The position numbers were made by a program, and so were the translations under genes. 64,000 nucleotides of DNA from Paraburkholderia aspalathi (GTDB lineage Bacteria > Pseudomonadota > Gammaproteobacteria > Burkholderiales > Burkholderiaceae), in the NCBI RefSeq assembly GCF_900116445.1, contig NZ_FPBH01000002.1, forward strand, positions 310,001-374,000, read 5' to 3'. Positions 1-9,192 of this stretch are shown one piece after another; position 1 is the stretch's first letter; the number at the start of each line of letters is the position of its first letter. Below the pieces are notes generated by a model, which was given only the letters and a program-made list of their open reading frames with translations, did no database searches and was not told where the DNA came from.

Positions 1-763
1 GCGAGCGCAGCATCAGGCCGCGTTCGAAACCTGCCGTTGCCATGGCGACCTGCCAGCCCACGCCTTCGCCGGCAAGACGGTTCTCGACCGGCACCCGCAC
101 ATCGTCGAAGAAGATCTCAGCGAAACCGGTGTGGCCGTTCAATTGACGGATCGGCCGCACCGTGATGCCCGGCGTCGAGAGCTGCACCATCAAGAAGGTC
201 AAGCCGTGGTGACGTGTGGATTGCGGATCGCTGCGAAACAGGCCGAACAGCCAGTCAGCCCACACCGCGCGAGTCGACCAGATCTTCTGACCGTTCAGGA
301 TGTATTCGCCGCCCGTACCTTCGTCGGTACGAATAGCACTCGCGCGGATCGCAGCCATGTCGGAGCCTGCGTTCGGCTCAGACCACCCTTGCGCCCAGAC
401 GTGTTCGCCGGCCGCCATAGCCGGCAGAAAGCGGGCCTTTTGCTCTTCCGTGCCGAAGTCCATCAAAGTCGGGCCGAGCAGGAAGATGCCGTTCTGATTC
501 ACGCGCATCGGTGCGTCGGCGCGCCAGTATTCTTCTTCGAAGATCAGCCACTCGGTCAGATCGCAACCGCGTCCGCCCAATTCGCGCGGCCACGTCACCA
601 TGCTCCAGCGGCCCGAATGCAGCGTGCGTTCCCACTCCCGATGCGCGGCAAAGCCGGCTTCAGTATCGAAGCTCGGCAGCGGCTCGCGCGGCACGTGGAC
701 CGCGAGCCAGCTGCGAATCTCGGCGCGAAACGCGCGTTGTGCCGGCGTGTAGTCGAGCTTCAT
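1..763 (-). CDS. Acyl-CoA dehydrogenase, C-terminus cut by window edge
   Basis: This gene reads from an ATG at 761-763 and stays open for 254 codons to the left edge, so only the N-terminal part is visible. The sequence shows the acyl-CoA dehydrogenase fold, including WAQGWSEPNAGSD, the usual substrate/FAD loop. Its start overlaps the stop of the upstream echA20-like gene (ATGA), so the two are translationally coupled. Such enzymes introduce an alpha-beta double bond into acyl-CoA using FAD. In this cluster a role in steroid side-chain or C/D-ring (HIP-CoA) dehydrogenation is plausible, but its exact substrate cannot be read from sequence. Confidence 0.9.
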   Translation of the reverse strand, partial: MKLDYTPAQRAFRAEIRSWLAVHVPREPLPSFDTEAGFAAHREWERTLHSGRWSMVTWPRELGGRGCDLTEWLIFEEEYWRADAPMRVNQNGIFLLGPTLMDFGTEEQKARFLPAMAAGEHVWAQGWSEPNAGSDMAAIRASAIRTDEGTGGEYILNGQKIWSTRAVWADWLFGLFRSDPQSTRHHGLTFLMVQLSTPGITVRPIRQLNGHTGFAEIFFDDVRVPVENRLAGEGVGWQVAMATAGFERGLMLRS

Positions 764-1578
764 GCGCGCACTCCGGTTTTGCGTTCGGCCTCGTTAGCAC
801 CATTGAACTGCGCGTCGCGCTTTTCGACGAAGGCCGAGCGTGCTTCCGCCGAGTCGTTCGTCATATACGCCTGCAAGGTGAAGCCCTGCTCCCAGCGGTA
901 TTTGTCTTCCAGGTCGCCATCTTCGACACCGTTCAGCGCTTCTTTCGCGAGTTGCAGCATCGCGGGGCTCTTCGCAGCGATCTTGCGGGCGATCTCGAAC
1001 GCCGCGTCGCGCAACTGTTCGTGCGGCACCACGCGCTCGACTGCGCCGAGCCGGTAGGCTTCAGCGGCGTCGACCATGTCCCCCGTGAAATACATCGCCC
1101 GCACTTTCTGCACGCCGAACATGCGCTGCAGATGCGCGCCGCCGCCCATCGCGCCCCGGTCGATCTCAGGTACGCCAAAGCGCGCGCAATCGGACGCGAT
1201 GATCACGTCCGCCGCGCCGCAAATGCCGATACCACCGCCCAGCACGAAACCATGCACCGCGACGATCACCGGCTTCGGATTGCGGTGCACCGCGCGAAAG
1301 GTCGCGTAATTGCCGGCGTTGACCGCAACGATTCGTTCGGGATGCGCAGCCAGTTCCTTGATATCGACGCCCGCGCAAAAGCCGCGCCCGGCACCCCGCA
1401 ACACGATGACGTGCACGCTGTCGTCGCGGCCGAGCGCGTCGATCGCATCGGCGAGCGCTTGCCAGCCGCGTGCGTCAAGCGCATTGACCGGCGGCTGGTC
1501 GATCACCAGTTCGCCGATGCCGCCTTCGCGTTCGATGCTGAACGGCAGCGAGCGGACGCTATTGATGGGTTCTGTCAT
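760..1578 (-). CDS. echA20: Enoyl-CoA hydratase/isomerase-family ring-opening hydrolase, EchA20-like
   Basis: This 272-residue crotonase-fold protein carries GFCAGVDIKEL and an oxyanion-hole segment VLGGGIGICGAADV, followed by FGVPEIDRGAMGGGAHL. From memory, this pattern and the EQGFT tail match mycobacterial EchA20, which hydrolytically opens steroid ring D during HIP-CoA degradation. The start has a GGAG ribosome site. It lies 78 bp after ipdC and overlaps the next dehydrogenase by 4 bp. The combination with ipdA, ipdB and ipdC supports the C/D-ring role. The family is firm; the substrate is inferred from context and recalled similarity, not from an alignment. Confidence 0.88.
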   Translation of the reverse strand: MTEPINSVRSLPFSIEREGGIGELVIDQPPVNALDARGWQALADAIDALGRDDSVHVIVLRGAGRGFCAGVDIKELAAHPERIVAVNAGNYATFRAVHRNPKPVIVAVHGFVLGGGIGICGAADVIIASDCARFGVPEIDRGAMGGGAHLQRMFGVQKVRAMYFTGDMVDAAEAYRLGAVERVVPHEQLRDAAFEIARKIAAKSPAMLQLAKEALNGVEDGDLEDKYRWEQGFTLQAYMTNDSAEARSAFVEKRDAQFNGANEAERKTGVRA

Positions 1579-1656
1579 GTCTCCGTCCCTGGTGAATGTT
1601 TGTGGATTTGCTTTATGAGGTCGTGCGTGGCGTCATGTCTTGAGTCATGTCTTACC

Positions 1657-2739
1657 TCATGCATGAACCGGCGCGCCGCGCATGGCCGCCAGTGCATCGA
1701 GCCGCGCCACCGCTTCGTCGACGATGCGTGCGATCAAGGTCTCGCTCGGTTCGATCGCACCAATCACCGCGGCGACCTGGCCGCTCGGCAATACGCCCTC
1801 GTCCGGTTTGCCGTCGACGATCGCGCGTTGGATCAAAAACGGCGCGTTCGCCGCCATCAACGTCTGGCTCGCGGTGTAGCTGTGATCGCGCAGCGCCTTG
1901 AAGCCGAGTGCAGCCATCTCGCTCAGACTCATGCCGCTCTGACGGCGCCATGCTTCAGCCGTGCGCAACGCAAATAGCGTGCGGCGCAACGGGCCGAATG
2001 CTTCAAGGCGCAGCAGATAGGGGTTGTCGATCATTCGCTGCGGCAGGCCGTCCAACGCTGCCGATACACGGATTTGCGCGGGATCGCTGACCTCGACGTA
2101 GCGTGCGAGCGTCGAGTGCGGCACGGGCGATTCGGCGGCCATCAGAAAACGCGTGCCCATTGCAATACCTGCTGCGCCGTAGCCGAGCGCCGCCGCGAGG
2201 CCACGTCCGTCGAAGAAACCGCCTGCTGCGATCACCGGCACGTTCACTGCATCAAGCACGTTAGGCAGCAGCAGCGTAGTCGGCATCGAGCCGGTGTGCC
2301 CACCGCCTTCGGCACCTTGCACTGTGACCGCATCGGCACCGAGTTCGACCGCTTTAGCCGCGTGTTTCGGTGCGCCCACGGTGGGGATGCACATCACGCC
2401 CGCGTCCTTGAAGCGGCGGATCGTCTTCGCGTCCGGTCCGCGGCCGTAGCTGACCGCGCGCAGCCGGTGCTTGATCGCCAGATCGACCACCTGTGCCGCG
2501 TTCGGCTGGAACATATGGAAGTTGATGCCGAAGGGCTTGTCCGTCAGCTCTTTCACGCGCAGGATTTCCGCCTCCACGCGTTCGGCCTCGAGCGTCGCAC
2601 CTGCGAGAAAACCAAAACCGCCCGCATTGCAGGTCGCGGCGACGAGCTTCGCATCGGCGACCCAACCCATGGCCGTCTGCACGATGGGATAGCGGCAACC
2701 GAGCAGATCGCACAAGGGCGTATGCAGGGTGGCGCTCAT
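1657..2739 (-). CDS. ipdC: Nitronate monooxygenase-family flavoprotein, IpdC-like
   Basis: The 360-residue protein has the FMN TIM-barrel of the nitronate monooxygenase/2-nitropropane dioxygenase family, with CRYPIVQTAMGWV at the N-terminus and the FMN phosphate-binding segment QGAEGGGHTG near residue 165. A strong AGGAGAGG ribosome site precedes the ATG. The start overlaps the stop of the upstream enoyl-CoA hydratase by 4 bp. In Mycobacterium tuberculosis the same family (IpdC) acts on a C/D-ring CoA intermediate beside ipdA and ipdB, and the same neighbours occur here. I therefore favour IpdC over a true nitronate monooxygenase. Confidence 0.87.
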   Translation of the reverse strand: MSATLHTPLCDLLGCRYPIVQTAMGWVADAKLVAATCNAGGFGFLAGATLEAERVEAEILRVKELTDKPFGINFHMFQPNAAQVVDLAIKHRLRAVSYGRGPDAKTIRRFKDAGVMCIPTVGAPKHAAKAVELGADAVTVQGAEGGGHTGSMPTTLLLPNVLDAVNVPVIAAGGFFDGRGLAAALGYGAAGIAMGTRFLMAAESPVPHSTLARYVEVSDPAQIRVSAALDGLPQRMIDNPYLLRLEAFGPLRRTLFALRTAEAWRRQSGMSLSEMAALGFKALRDHSYTASQTLMAANAPFLIQRAIVDGKPDEGVLPSGQVAAVIGAIEPSETLIARIVDEAVARLDALAAMRGAPVHA

Positions 2740-3629
2740 GCGGCCTCTCCTTTGGCCTTTGCATCGCTGACGGCCGCGGGACCCGGTCGCTGCGACTCGG
2801 CCATCCTGCGTGCGTCGTACCCACCCAGCTTGTCACCGCTCACCAGTTCGTTGTGTGCATGCGCGAAGTGGTGCCATGCGAACGCTGCATCCATCGCCGC
2901 ACGCTTGCCTTGTAGCTCTTCAACGTGATTCACAGCCTGCTTGGTCAGCGTCAATCCAAGGCGCGGCATGCGTGCGATCTTCGCTGCGATTTCTGCCGTG
3001 GCGTCCTGCAACCGCTCGCGCGGCACAACCCGATTGACCATACCCATCTGATACGCACGCGCCGCATCCATCCGCTCGCCGAGAAACAGAAACTCCTTGG
3101 CGATGCGCGGATTCAATTCATACGCATGCGCAAAGTACTCGACGCCTGGAATGCCCATGCGTACCACTGGATCGGAAAAGAACGCGTCCTCCGAAGCCAC
3201 GATCAGGTCGCACACCCACGCCAGCATCAGGCCGCCTGCCACACAGGCGCCCTGCACCATCGCGATGGTCGGCTTGGGCAGATCACGCCAGCGGCGGCAC
3301 ATGCCGAGATACACCTCCTGTTCGCGGGCGTACAGGAACTCGCCACCTTCCTTGCCGACATGGTCGTACCAGAGCGAGGCGCGCTCGAACGACTGATCGA
3401 TATCTCGACCCGGCGTGCCGATATCGTGACCCGCCGAGAAATGCTTGCCCGCGCCTGCGAGAACAATGACCTTCACCGCATCGTCGTTCGACGCACGCTT
3501 GAACGCGGCGTCGAGCGCATACGTCATCTTCGAGTTCTGCGCGTTGTGATACTCGGGGCGATTCATCGTGATCGTGGCGATACCATCGCTCACGCTGTAT
3601 TCGACGACGCTTTCGTGGGTGGCTTGCAT
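2736..3629 (-). CDS. Enoyl-CoA hydratase family protein of the ipd operon
   Basis: This is a crotonase-fold protein of 297 residues from the ATG at 3627-3629. I prefer that start to a GTG 12 bases upstream because GAGGG precedes it at good spacing. FSAGHDIGTP and GACVAGGLMLAWVCDLIVAS supply the oxyanion hole and CoA-binding core. The C-terminal extension (about residues 240-297) is longer than in a minimal hydratase. It sits between ipdB and ipdC with coupled or overlapping ends, so it very likely hydrates or isomerises an intermediate of ring C/D degradation. The exact step is not assignable; the ScdN-type hydratases of Comamonas are a possible parallel. Confidence 0.87.
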   Translation of the reverse strand: MQATHESVVEYSVSDGIATITMNRPEYHNAQNSKMTYALDAAFKRASNDDAVKVIVLAGAGKHFSAGHDIGTPGRDIDQSFERASLWYDHVGKEGGEFLYAREQEVYLGMCRRWRDLPKPTIAMVQGACVAGGLMLAWVCDLIVASEDAFFSDPVVRMGIPGVEYFAHAYELNPRIAKEFLFLGERMDAARAYQMGMVNRVVPRERLQDATAEIAAKIARMPRLGLTLTKQAVNHVEELQGKRAAMDAAFAWHHFAHAHNELVSGDKLGGYDARRMAESQRPGPAAVSDAKAKGEAA

Positions 3630-3637
3630 GATGTCCC

Positions 3638-4435
3638 TCACACGCGACGCGGCGCGGGGTTGTTGCGCACGACACTCGCACGCAGGTTGTGCGGATCGAG
3701 TGCACGCACGATGCGCAAATCGTCCGCGCTTGGCGATGGCGTCACGTGCATGTCGGGATGCTTTTCAAGTTCGAAACCCGTCGCGTCCTGTACTTCGTCG
3801 AAGCTCACGCCAGGATGGAGCGAGCGCACCTGCACCGCATGATTCACACCACCGAAGTCCATTACGCACAGGTCAGTAATCACGCTGCGCAGATCGGTGA
3901 ACGCACGCATGCCGGGAATCTCGCGTGCATGGTTGTAGCCCACGCTGCACACCATATCCACTTCGCCGGCAACGAACGTACGCTTGCCATGACCGGAGAC
4001 GAAGAACGAGTTCGCATGATTGATACTGTTGCCCGGGAAACCGCGGGCGCCGAGCAATTGCGTTTTCGGACGAGCGTAGTCGTCGCCGAGCCAGGAGATG
4101 TTGGCCTGGCCGTAGCGGTCGATCTGCGTGGGCATTACCAACGCATGACGTTTTCCGTGCCACACACAATCGAACACGCGCTCATAAGTCATCAAACCGG
4201 ACGCCTGCACGCGATAGCCCGCTTCACGCGGTCCGAGCGGCACCGGGCTTTCGACCAGATAGGCCTCGCCATCGGTGAGCATCAGGCCGGCGTTGTACGC
4301 AAGGCGCGCAAGACCAGCGGCCAGACGCGGGCCCGTGCCGATGCCGGTTGCCAGCACTTCGCCGTCATCACACCAGACGCGTGCCGCCGCGGCGATCATC
4401 AATTCGGCGAGGGAATAATCGAGAGAGTCGCTCAT
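3638..4435 (-). CDS. ipdB: CoA-transferase-family beta subunit, IpdB-like
   Basis: This 265-residue class I CoA-transferase beta-like subunit includes LMTDGEAYLVESPVPLG and QIDRYGQANISWLGDD. It lies 10 bp downstream of the matching alpha subunit with a GGAG ribosome site. In steroid degraders the IpdA-IpdB heterodimer is not a transferase but hydrolyses a ring-C beta-diketone CoA ester (COCHEA-CoA) and so opens the last ring. That assignment rests on the neighbouring ipdC, echA20, hsaC-like and fadD3-like genes. A generic 3-oxoacid CoA-transferase is the alternative. Confidence 0.88.
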   Translation of the reverse strand: MSDSLDYSLAELMIAAAARVWCDDGEVLATGIGTGPRLAAGLARLAYNAGLMLTDGEAYLVESPVPLGPREAGYRVQASGLMTYERVFDCVWHGKRHALVMPTQIDRYGQANISWLGDDYARPKTQLLGARGFPGNSINHANSFFVSGHGKRTFVAGEVDMVCSVGYNHAREIPGMRAFTDLRSVITDLCVMDFGGVNHAVQVRSLHPGVSFDEVQDATGFELEKHPDMHVTPSPSADDLRIVRALDPHNLRASVVRNNPAPRRV

Positions 4436-4445
4436 ATGCGCTCCA

Positions 4446-5330
4446 TTACAGAATCGGCAACGGCAACGCCGCTACATGGGACCGGCCGCCTGCGCGTTGC
4501 AGATAGCCCGGTTCGTCGGCGCCTACTACGTCGTTCAGGTAAGAGGCAGTTTGTTGCGGATCTTCCGCACTCGCGCAATACGTCTTCAGATGCGGCAAAT
4601 CCCAGCCGTAAGCCGGCGCGCACGAAGTGGGATGCGCGCCGCACGGTGCGTGCACCACGCCGCTCACGAGCGATCGTTCGAAGGTGTTGCGGCGGGCGAG
4701 GTCGAGGTTCTCGCTCGCGAGCGTTTCGACCAGCGTCTCGCTGCTGACGAAGCACTTCTTCGCCGCGCGTGCGAACCATGCGTCGAAGAAAGGATCGGGA
4801 CCGTCGATGCGTGTGTTACCCATGCGGTCCGCGGCGTTCACGTGCAACAGCGCGGCGTCGAGTTCAAGCGCCGGCATCGCGAGCAGCGTCTCGCCGCCAT
4901 ACGGCGATTGCACGGTGCGCAGATGCGGCGCGTGCTTCAGCAGATCGGTGCCGAGACCCACGCGCGTCGGCAGAAACGGCAGACGTGCCGCTGCTGCGCG
5001 CAGGCCGAGTTGCAGCAGACCCTCGTCGAGCTCCCACACGTCGAGCGCGCCCTGCTCGCGTGCCCTGCGAAAATGCGGCTCGAGCGGAATCACATCGAGC
5101 GACACGAAGCCGAACACCAGCTTGCGGACTTTGCCCGACGCGCACAGCAGCCCGACGTCCGGGCCGCCATACGCAACCACGGTGAGGTCCTTCAGATTCG
5201 AGCGGACGATCTCGCGCACGAGTGCCATCGGCTTGCGGCGCGGACCCCAGCCGCCGATGCCGATCGTCATCCCGTCGGCGAGTTGCGCGACGGCATCGCG
5301 TGCGCTGAGTGTTTTATCGAGTGGTTTCAT
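4446..5330 (-). CDS. ipdA: CoA-transferase-family alpha subunit, IpdA-like
   Basis: The 294-residue alpha subunit begins with the family's N-terminal DAVAQLADGMTIGIGGWGPRR. Glutamates at about residues 100 and 103 (WELDEG) fall close to where the catalytic Glu105 of mycobacterial IpdA is expected; I could not align them. An AGGA ribosome site precedes the ATG. The gene is directly upstream of ipdB and 54 bp after the hsaC-like dioxygenase, in one minus-strand operon. IpdAB opens steroid ring C after ring D, yielding an acyl-CoA for beta-oxidation. Confidence 0.88.
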   Translation of the reverse strand: MKPLDKTLSARDAVAQLADGMTIGIGGWGPRRKPMALVREIVRSNLKDLTVVAYGGPDVGLLCASGKVRKLVFGFVSLDVIPLEPHFRRAREQGALDVWELDEGLLQLGLRAAAARLPFLPTRVGLGTDLLKHAPHLRTVQSPYGGETLLAMPALELDAALLHVNAADRMGNTRIDGPDPFFDAWFARAAKKCFVSSETLVETLASENLDLARRNTFERSLVSGVVHAPCGAHPTSCAPAYGWDLPHLKTYCASAEDPQQTASYLNDVVGADEPGYLQRAGGRSHVAALPLPIL

Positions 5331-5384
5331 GCGGTATTCCTACTGATTTTCTGCGTGTTTGCTGCGAGGTTTCCCGACCAGGGT

Positions 5385-6281
5385 CTAGCGGAATCCAACG
5401 CTGAAGTCGTGGCCCCACAGGCTCACGCGCGTCGCCTCGTAGACGTTATGCTGCGCCCAGTCGACCGTCAGGCCGCCATAGCCGTACTCCAGATCGAAGC
5501 CGCCCGGCGTTTTCATGTAGAACGAGATCATGTGGTCGTTGCAATGACGGCCGAGCGTCGCGGAGAGCTTCACGCCTTGCGTCGCGACCCGGTCGAGCGC
5601 GCGGCCCACTTCGTCCATCGAATCCACTTCGGCCATCACGTGGATGCAGCCGGACGTCACCGGTAAGTCCATGATCGCGAGGCTGTGATGACGCGCGTTT
5701 TTGCAATGCAGAAAATGGATGCGTTTCTCGGGCTCGGCCGGGTCGTCGGTGAAACGCACGCGGAAGATGTCGGAGAGTTCGAAACCGACCACGTCGCGCA
5801 GGAACGCATCGGTCGCGTCGAATTTCGGTGCGGGCAGCACGGCGTGCCCGAGGCCCATCGCGCCGGTAACGAAACCGGCCACGCCCAGCGGCGATACGAA
5901 GCGCCGGAAATCGGCGCGCACGCCCCAGAAGAACTCGTGCCGGTTGCCGGAGGGATCCGTGCACCACACCATCGCCTGCACGCGCCGCAGCACGGTTTCC
6001 TGTGCGCTGGCGCGAATCGGTTCAACGCCGGCCGCCTCGAGAGCGCGGATGGCATCGTCGAATGCGGCGGCATCGGCCAGTTCCCAACCTGATGCGAAAT
6101 AGCGATCGGCGTCGCCGGGCACGATCAGGTAGCGGAAATCGCGCTCGTCCATCTTCACGTACAGCGCGCCGTCCGTTGCGTCCAGTGCCTGCATGCCCAG
6201 CACGTTTTCCGCATAGCCGCGCCACGTGTCGACATCCGCCGACTGCACGACGATGTAGCCTAAAGCCCGTACATCGATCAT
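5385..6281 (-). CDS. hsaC: Type I extradiol ring-cleavage dioxygenase, HsaC/TesB-like
   Basis: This is a 298-residue two-module vicinal-oxygen-chelate dioxygenase. The Fe(II) ligands appear as His146 (GLGHAVL), His214 (GCIHVMAEVD) and Glu265 (GFDLEYG), with likely active-site His199 and His246. The segment from residue 244 fits the extradiol dioxygenase signature. The size matches HsaC (about 300 aa), which cleaves the catechol made from steroid ring A (3,4-DHSA) between C4 and C5. GGAG precedes the start. A copy of the shared 20-bp motif lies about 70 bp upstream. 2,3-Dihydroxybiphenyl dioxygenase is the generic alternative; the neighbours favour the steroid role. Confidence 0.9.
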   Translation of the reverse strand: MIDVRALGYIVVQSADVDTWRGYAENVLGMQALDATDGALYVKMDERDFRYLIVPGDADRYFASGWELADAAAFDDAIRALEAAGVEPIRASAQETVLRRVQAMVWCTDPSGNRHEFFWGVRADFRRFVSPLGVAGFVTGAMGLGHAVLPAPKFDATDAFLRDVVGFELSDIFRVRFTDDPAEPEKRIHFLHCKNARHHSLAIMDLPVTSGCIHVMAEVDSMDEVGRALDRVATQGVKLSATLGRHCNDHMISFYMKTPGGFDLEYGYGGLTVDWAQHNVYEATRVSLWGHDFSVGFR

Positions 6282-6342
6282 CTCCGACTCCTCCAGAAGC
6301 TGTTGTTGTCAGGCTTATTCTGGCGGCCCCGGGGGCGGCTAA

Positions 6343-6362
6343 CATCGTCTGTTGGGACTAGC
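6343..6362 (-). promoter_or_regulatory. Shared 20-bp motif, site A (upstream of hsaC-like gene)
   Basis: On the minus strand this reads GCTAGTCC, four bases, AGACGATG, and overlaps the end of the fadD3-like gene. It is one of six related sites in 6.3-23.1 kb that all point toward the next gene. The centre is about 71 bp before the hsaC-like ATG. The partial dyad suggests a dimeric activator, probably the LuxR protein encoded at 17.2-18.4 kb. Confidence 0.6.
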
Positions 6363-7995
6363 TTGCCGCGGTGTTTTCAGCGGTGTTTTCGCGGGTTTTT
6401 TCGTCGCTTTTGACTGTCTCGCGCAGGCGGTATTTGAGTACCTTGCCGGCCGCGCTGACCGGCAGTTGATCGACCAGCGTGAGATGCCGCGGCACCTTGT
6501 AGTTCGCCATGTTCTTGCGAGCCCAGTCGGTCAATTCTTCGGGGCTTGCGTGCTCGCCGGAACGCAGCACGACATACGCATGCCCCACTTCGCCGAGACG
6601 CTCGTCGGGCACGCCGACCAGCGCCACTTGCGCCACCGCCGGATGCGCGCTGAACAGCCGCTCGATCTCCGCCGGATAGCAATTGAAGCCGCCGACGATA
6701 AACATGTCCTTGATACGATCGGTGATGCGCAGATAGCCGCGCTCGTCGAGCGTGCCGAGGTCGCCGGTGTGCAGCCAGCCTTCATCGTCAACCGCTTCGG
6801 AACTGGCGCCCTGCTGGCCGAAATAGCCCTGCATCACGTTGTAGCCGCGAATCAGGATTTCCCCCGTTGCGCCAGTGGGCAACGCATCGCCATTGGTATC
6901 GGCAACACGGATCTCTACGCCGGGCATCGCGCGCCCCGATGTGGTCGCGATGGTCTCGGCGTCGTCGCCACTGCGGCACAGCGCGGCGAAACCGCACGAT
7001 TCAGTGAGTCCGTAGCCCGTCAGCACCGTTTCGAAACCTAGTTGCGCGCGCATCCTTTCGATCAGACTCGGCGCGATCGCGGCAGCGCCGGTCACCGCGA
7101 CTCTCAACGACGACAGATCGCGCGAGGCCAGATCCGGCATGTCGAGCAGCGCGTGATACAGCGTCGGCGGACCTGGCAATACGGACACGCGATCACGCAC
7201 GATGCGCTCAAGCACCCGCTCAGGGTTGAACACAAGATGCGGCAGCACAGTCGCGCCGCTCGCGAACGCCGCGAGCCAGCCCGCCTTGTAGCCGAACGCA
7301 TGAAAGAACGGATTGACGATCAGATAGCGGTCGCTCTCGCGCAGCGTTGCGATCTGTGCCCAATCGTGGACTGCGTGCAGGTTCTGGCCGTGCGTCGTCA
7401 TCACGCCCTTCGGGCGGCCCGTCGTGCCGGACGTGAACATGATGTCCATCAGCGTGTCAGGGCGCACCGCCGCCTCGCGGGCGCGGAACGCTTCCATCGA
7501 GGTGCCCGCAGCGCGCATCAGGAACGCGTCCCACCTCTCGTCGCGGCCGTCGCGATAGTCGCTTGCATCCGCTGCGGGACCGTCAAACACCACGACCCGT
7601 TCGAGCCCGGCAGGACGGTGCGCGGCCAACATGGCCGGATACGAATCACCGAGGAAGGTGCCGCAGCAGCACAGCAGCCGCGCGCCACTGTCCTCGAGAA
7701 TCGCCGCGGCTTCCAGACCCTTCATGCGCGTGTTGATCGGCACCAACGCCGCGCCCGCGCTGTGAATCGCGAGTGCTGCCACGATCCATTCAGCGACGTT
7801 CGGCGCCCAGATCGCGACCCGCTCGCCCGGCTCTATGCCGCAGCTCATCAGCGCGCGCGCCGCTTCGATCCGCGCCGCGTCCAGTTGCGCATAGCTCAGG
7901 TTGCCCTGGGCTGTTTCGATCGCGGTGCGCGTGCCGAAGCGCGCGGCGCCGCGCGCGATCAGCGCGGGCGTCGTCAGGATGTGATTGAGCGTCAT
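6358..7995 (-). CDS. fadD3: Acyl-CoA synthetase, FadD3-like (HIP-CoA ligase)
   Basis: From the ATG at 7993-7995 the protein has 545 residues; a longer upstream reading would run into the kshB-like gene and adds only Arg-rich sequence. It is an ANL-family adenylate-forming enzyme with FTSGTTGRPKG at about residues 187-197, a TGYGLTESCG segment, and a C-terminal domain with the SAAGKVLKYRLRE lysine. The N-terminal half (VAIWAPNVAEW, GAALVPINTR) recalls FadD3, the ligase that activates the steroid C/D-ring propionate (HIP) with CoA. Its place before hsaC and ipdAB fits that pathway. A medium-chain fatty-acid ligase cannot be excluded. Confidence 0.85.
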   Translation of the reverse strand: MTLNHILTTPALIARGAARFGTRTAIETAQGNLSYAQLDAARIEAARALMSCGIEPGERVAIWAPNVAEWIVAALAIHSAGAALVPINTRMKGLEAAAILEDSGARLLCCCGTFLGDSYPAMLAAHRPAGLERVVVFDGPAADASDYRDGRDERWDAFLMRAAGTSMEAFRAREAAVRPDTLMDIMFTSGTTGRPKGVMTTHGQNLHAVHDWAQIATLRESDRYLIVNPFFHAFGYKAGWLAAFASGATVLPHLVFNPERVLERIVRDRVSVLPGPPTLYHALLDMPDLASRDLSSLRVAVTGAAAIAPSLIERMRAQLGFETVLTGYGLTESCGFAALCRSGDDAETIATTSGRAMPGVEIRVADTNGDALPTGATGEILIRGYNVMQGYFGQQGASSEAVDDEGWLHTGDLGTLDERGYLRITDRIKDMFIVGGFNCYPAEIERLFSAHPAVAQVALVGVPDERLGEVGHAYVVLRSGEHASPEELTDWARKNMANYKVPRHLTLVDQLPVSAAGKVLKYRLRETVKSDEKTRENTAENTAAS

Positions 7996-8062
7996 GGTGA
8001 ATTCGATGGATGGGGTTCGCCGCAAGCGCAACACGCGAGAACCGCGCGTGCGAACCGCGAAC

Positions 8063-9181
8063 CTAGTCGGGAAAAACCACGCGCAGCGTCGCGCTGGCGG
8101 GCGTCGCACTACAGGCAAGCGTCCAGCCGTCGGTCAGATCGGCTGCGTCGAGTACGTGGTTGGCGTTCAGGTTCACGCTGCCGGCTTCGACCCGGCACAT
8201 GCAGGCGCCACACAAACCGCCGCGGCACGAGTGGGGGGCCGGTACGTCGGCGCGCAGCATCGCGTCGAGCAAGGTTTCGCCGGTTTCGCAGGTGAACGTG
8301 AAGGTGTTGCCGTCGAGCACGGTTTCGATTGCGGCGTTGGCGAAGCAAGCGGTCGGAGACGATTCAGATGCGGGTGGTGCGTCGGGCACTTTGGACGCCG
8401 TGTGCGCTCTTGATACCGCGAGCACGTCACCAGCTTCAGGAAATGCTGACACGCCAGGCTCAGCCGGCAAATCAGGCAGCGAAGCAAACCGCTCCACATG
8501 CACCTTCGCTCGCGGCAAACCCAGCGCCAACATTGCCGCCAACGCGTTCTCCATAAACAGCGCCGGTCCGCAAATGAAACACTCCTGCATGCTCCACGGC
8601 CGTGCCAGTTCTTCGAGGTGACGCTGCTGCGGAATGCCCTGCACGCTATCGAGCCAATGAATCACCCGCAATCGTCCCGCGTGCCGCTGCCCGAGTTGCC
8701 GCAGTTCTTCACTGAAAATCACCGACTGTGCGTCCCGATTCGCGTAGATCAGGGTCAGCATGCCGCGCCCGTTTACCAACGCGGACTTGAGAATCGACAG
8801 CACCGGCGTAATGCCACTGCCGCCCGCGAACAGAAGCAGATCGCCGTCGAGAGAACGCGGCGTGAACACGCCCGCAGGCGCCATCACGTCGAGCTCGTCG
8901 CCGGGCTGAATGCTGTCGCACATCCAGTTCGACACCCGCCCATCGCGCACCCGCTTGACGGTGATCTTCGGCGCACGGTCGATGCCGGGCGCGCTCGAGA
9001 GCGAATAACAGCGCTGCACAATGGCATCCGCGCACGGCACCTTGAGCGTGAGAAACTGCCCCGGGCGATAGCTGAATGCATCGTGCAGCGCCTGCGGCAG
9101 ATCGAACACGAAAGAGCGCGCGTCGGCGCTCTCCGCGATCACGTCCGCCACTTTGAGCCGGTGAAAACGCGAATCGGCCAT
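8063..9181 (-). CDS. kshB: Ferredoxin-type NAD(P)H reductase, KshB-like
   Basis: The 372-residue protein has an N-terminal flavin-binding domain (RPGQFLTLKVP, RCYSLSSAP), an NAD-binding domain (LLLFAGGSGITPVLSILK) and a C-terminal plant-type 2Fe-2S domain with cysteines in CRGGLCGACMCRVEAG plus a later Cys. A low-complexity linker of about 40 residues, near residues 245-290, joins the reductase and ferredoxin parts and is unusually long. The order matches KshB, which passes electrons to the Rieske oxygenase KshA for steroid 9-alpha-hydroxylation. No KshA gene is visible here. A phenylacetyl-CoA or aromatic monooxygenase reductase is the alternative. Confidence 0.85.
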   Translation of the reverse strand: MADSRFHRLKVADVIAESADARSFVFDLPQALHDAFSYRPGQFLTLKVPCADAIVQRCYSLSSAPGIDRAPKITVKRVRDGRVSNWMCDSIQPGDELDVMAPAGVFTPRSLDGDLLLFAGGSGITPVLSILKSALVNGRGMLTLIYANRDAQSVIFSEELRQLGQRHAGRLRVIHWLDSVQGIPQQRHLEELARPWSMQECFICGPALFMENALAAMLALGLPRAKVHVERFASLPDLPAEPGVSAFPEAGDVLAVSRAHTASKVPDAPPASESSPTACFANAAIETVLDGNTFTFTCETGETLLDAMLRADVPAPHSCRGGLCGACMCRVEAGSVNLNANHVLDAADLTDGWTLACSATPASATLRVVFPD

Positions 9182-9192
9182 GACGTGGGAAC

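Noticed and set aside
511..1977. 488-codon plus-strand gene
   Set aside because: Arg/Ala-rich sequence antisense to three genes with clear families.
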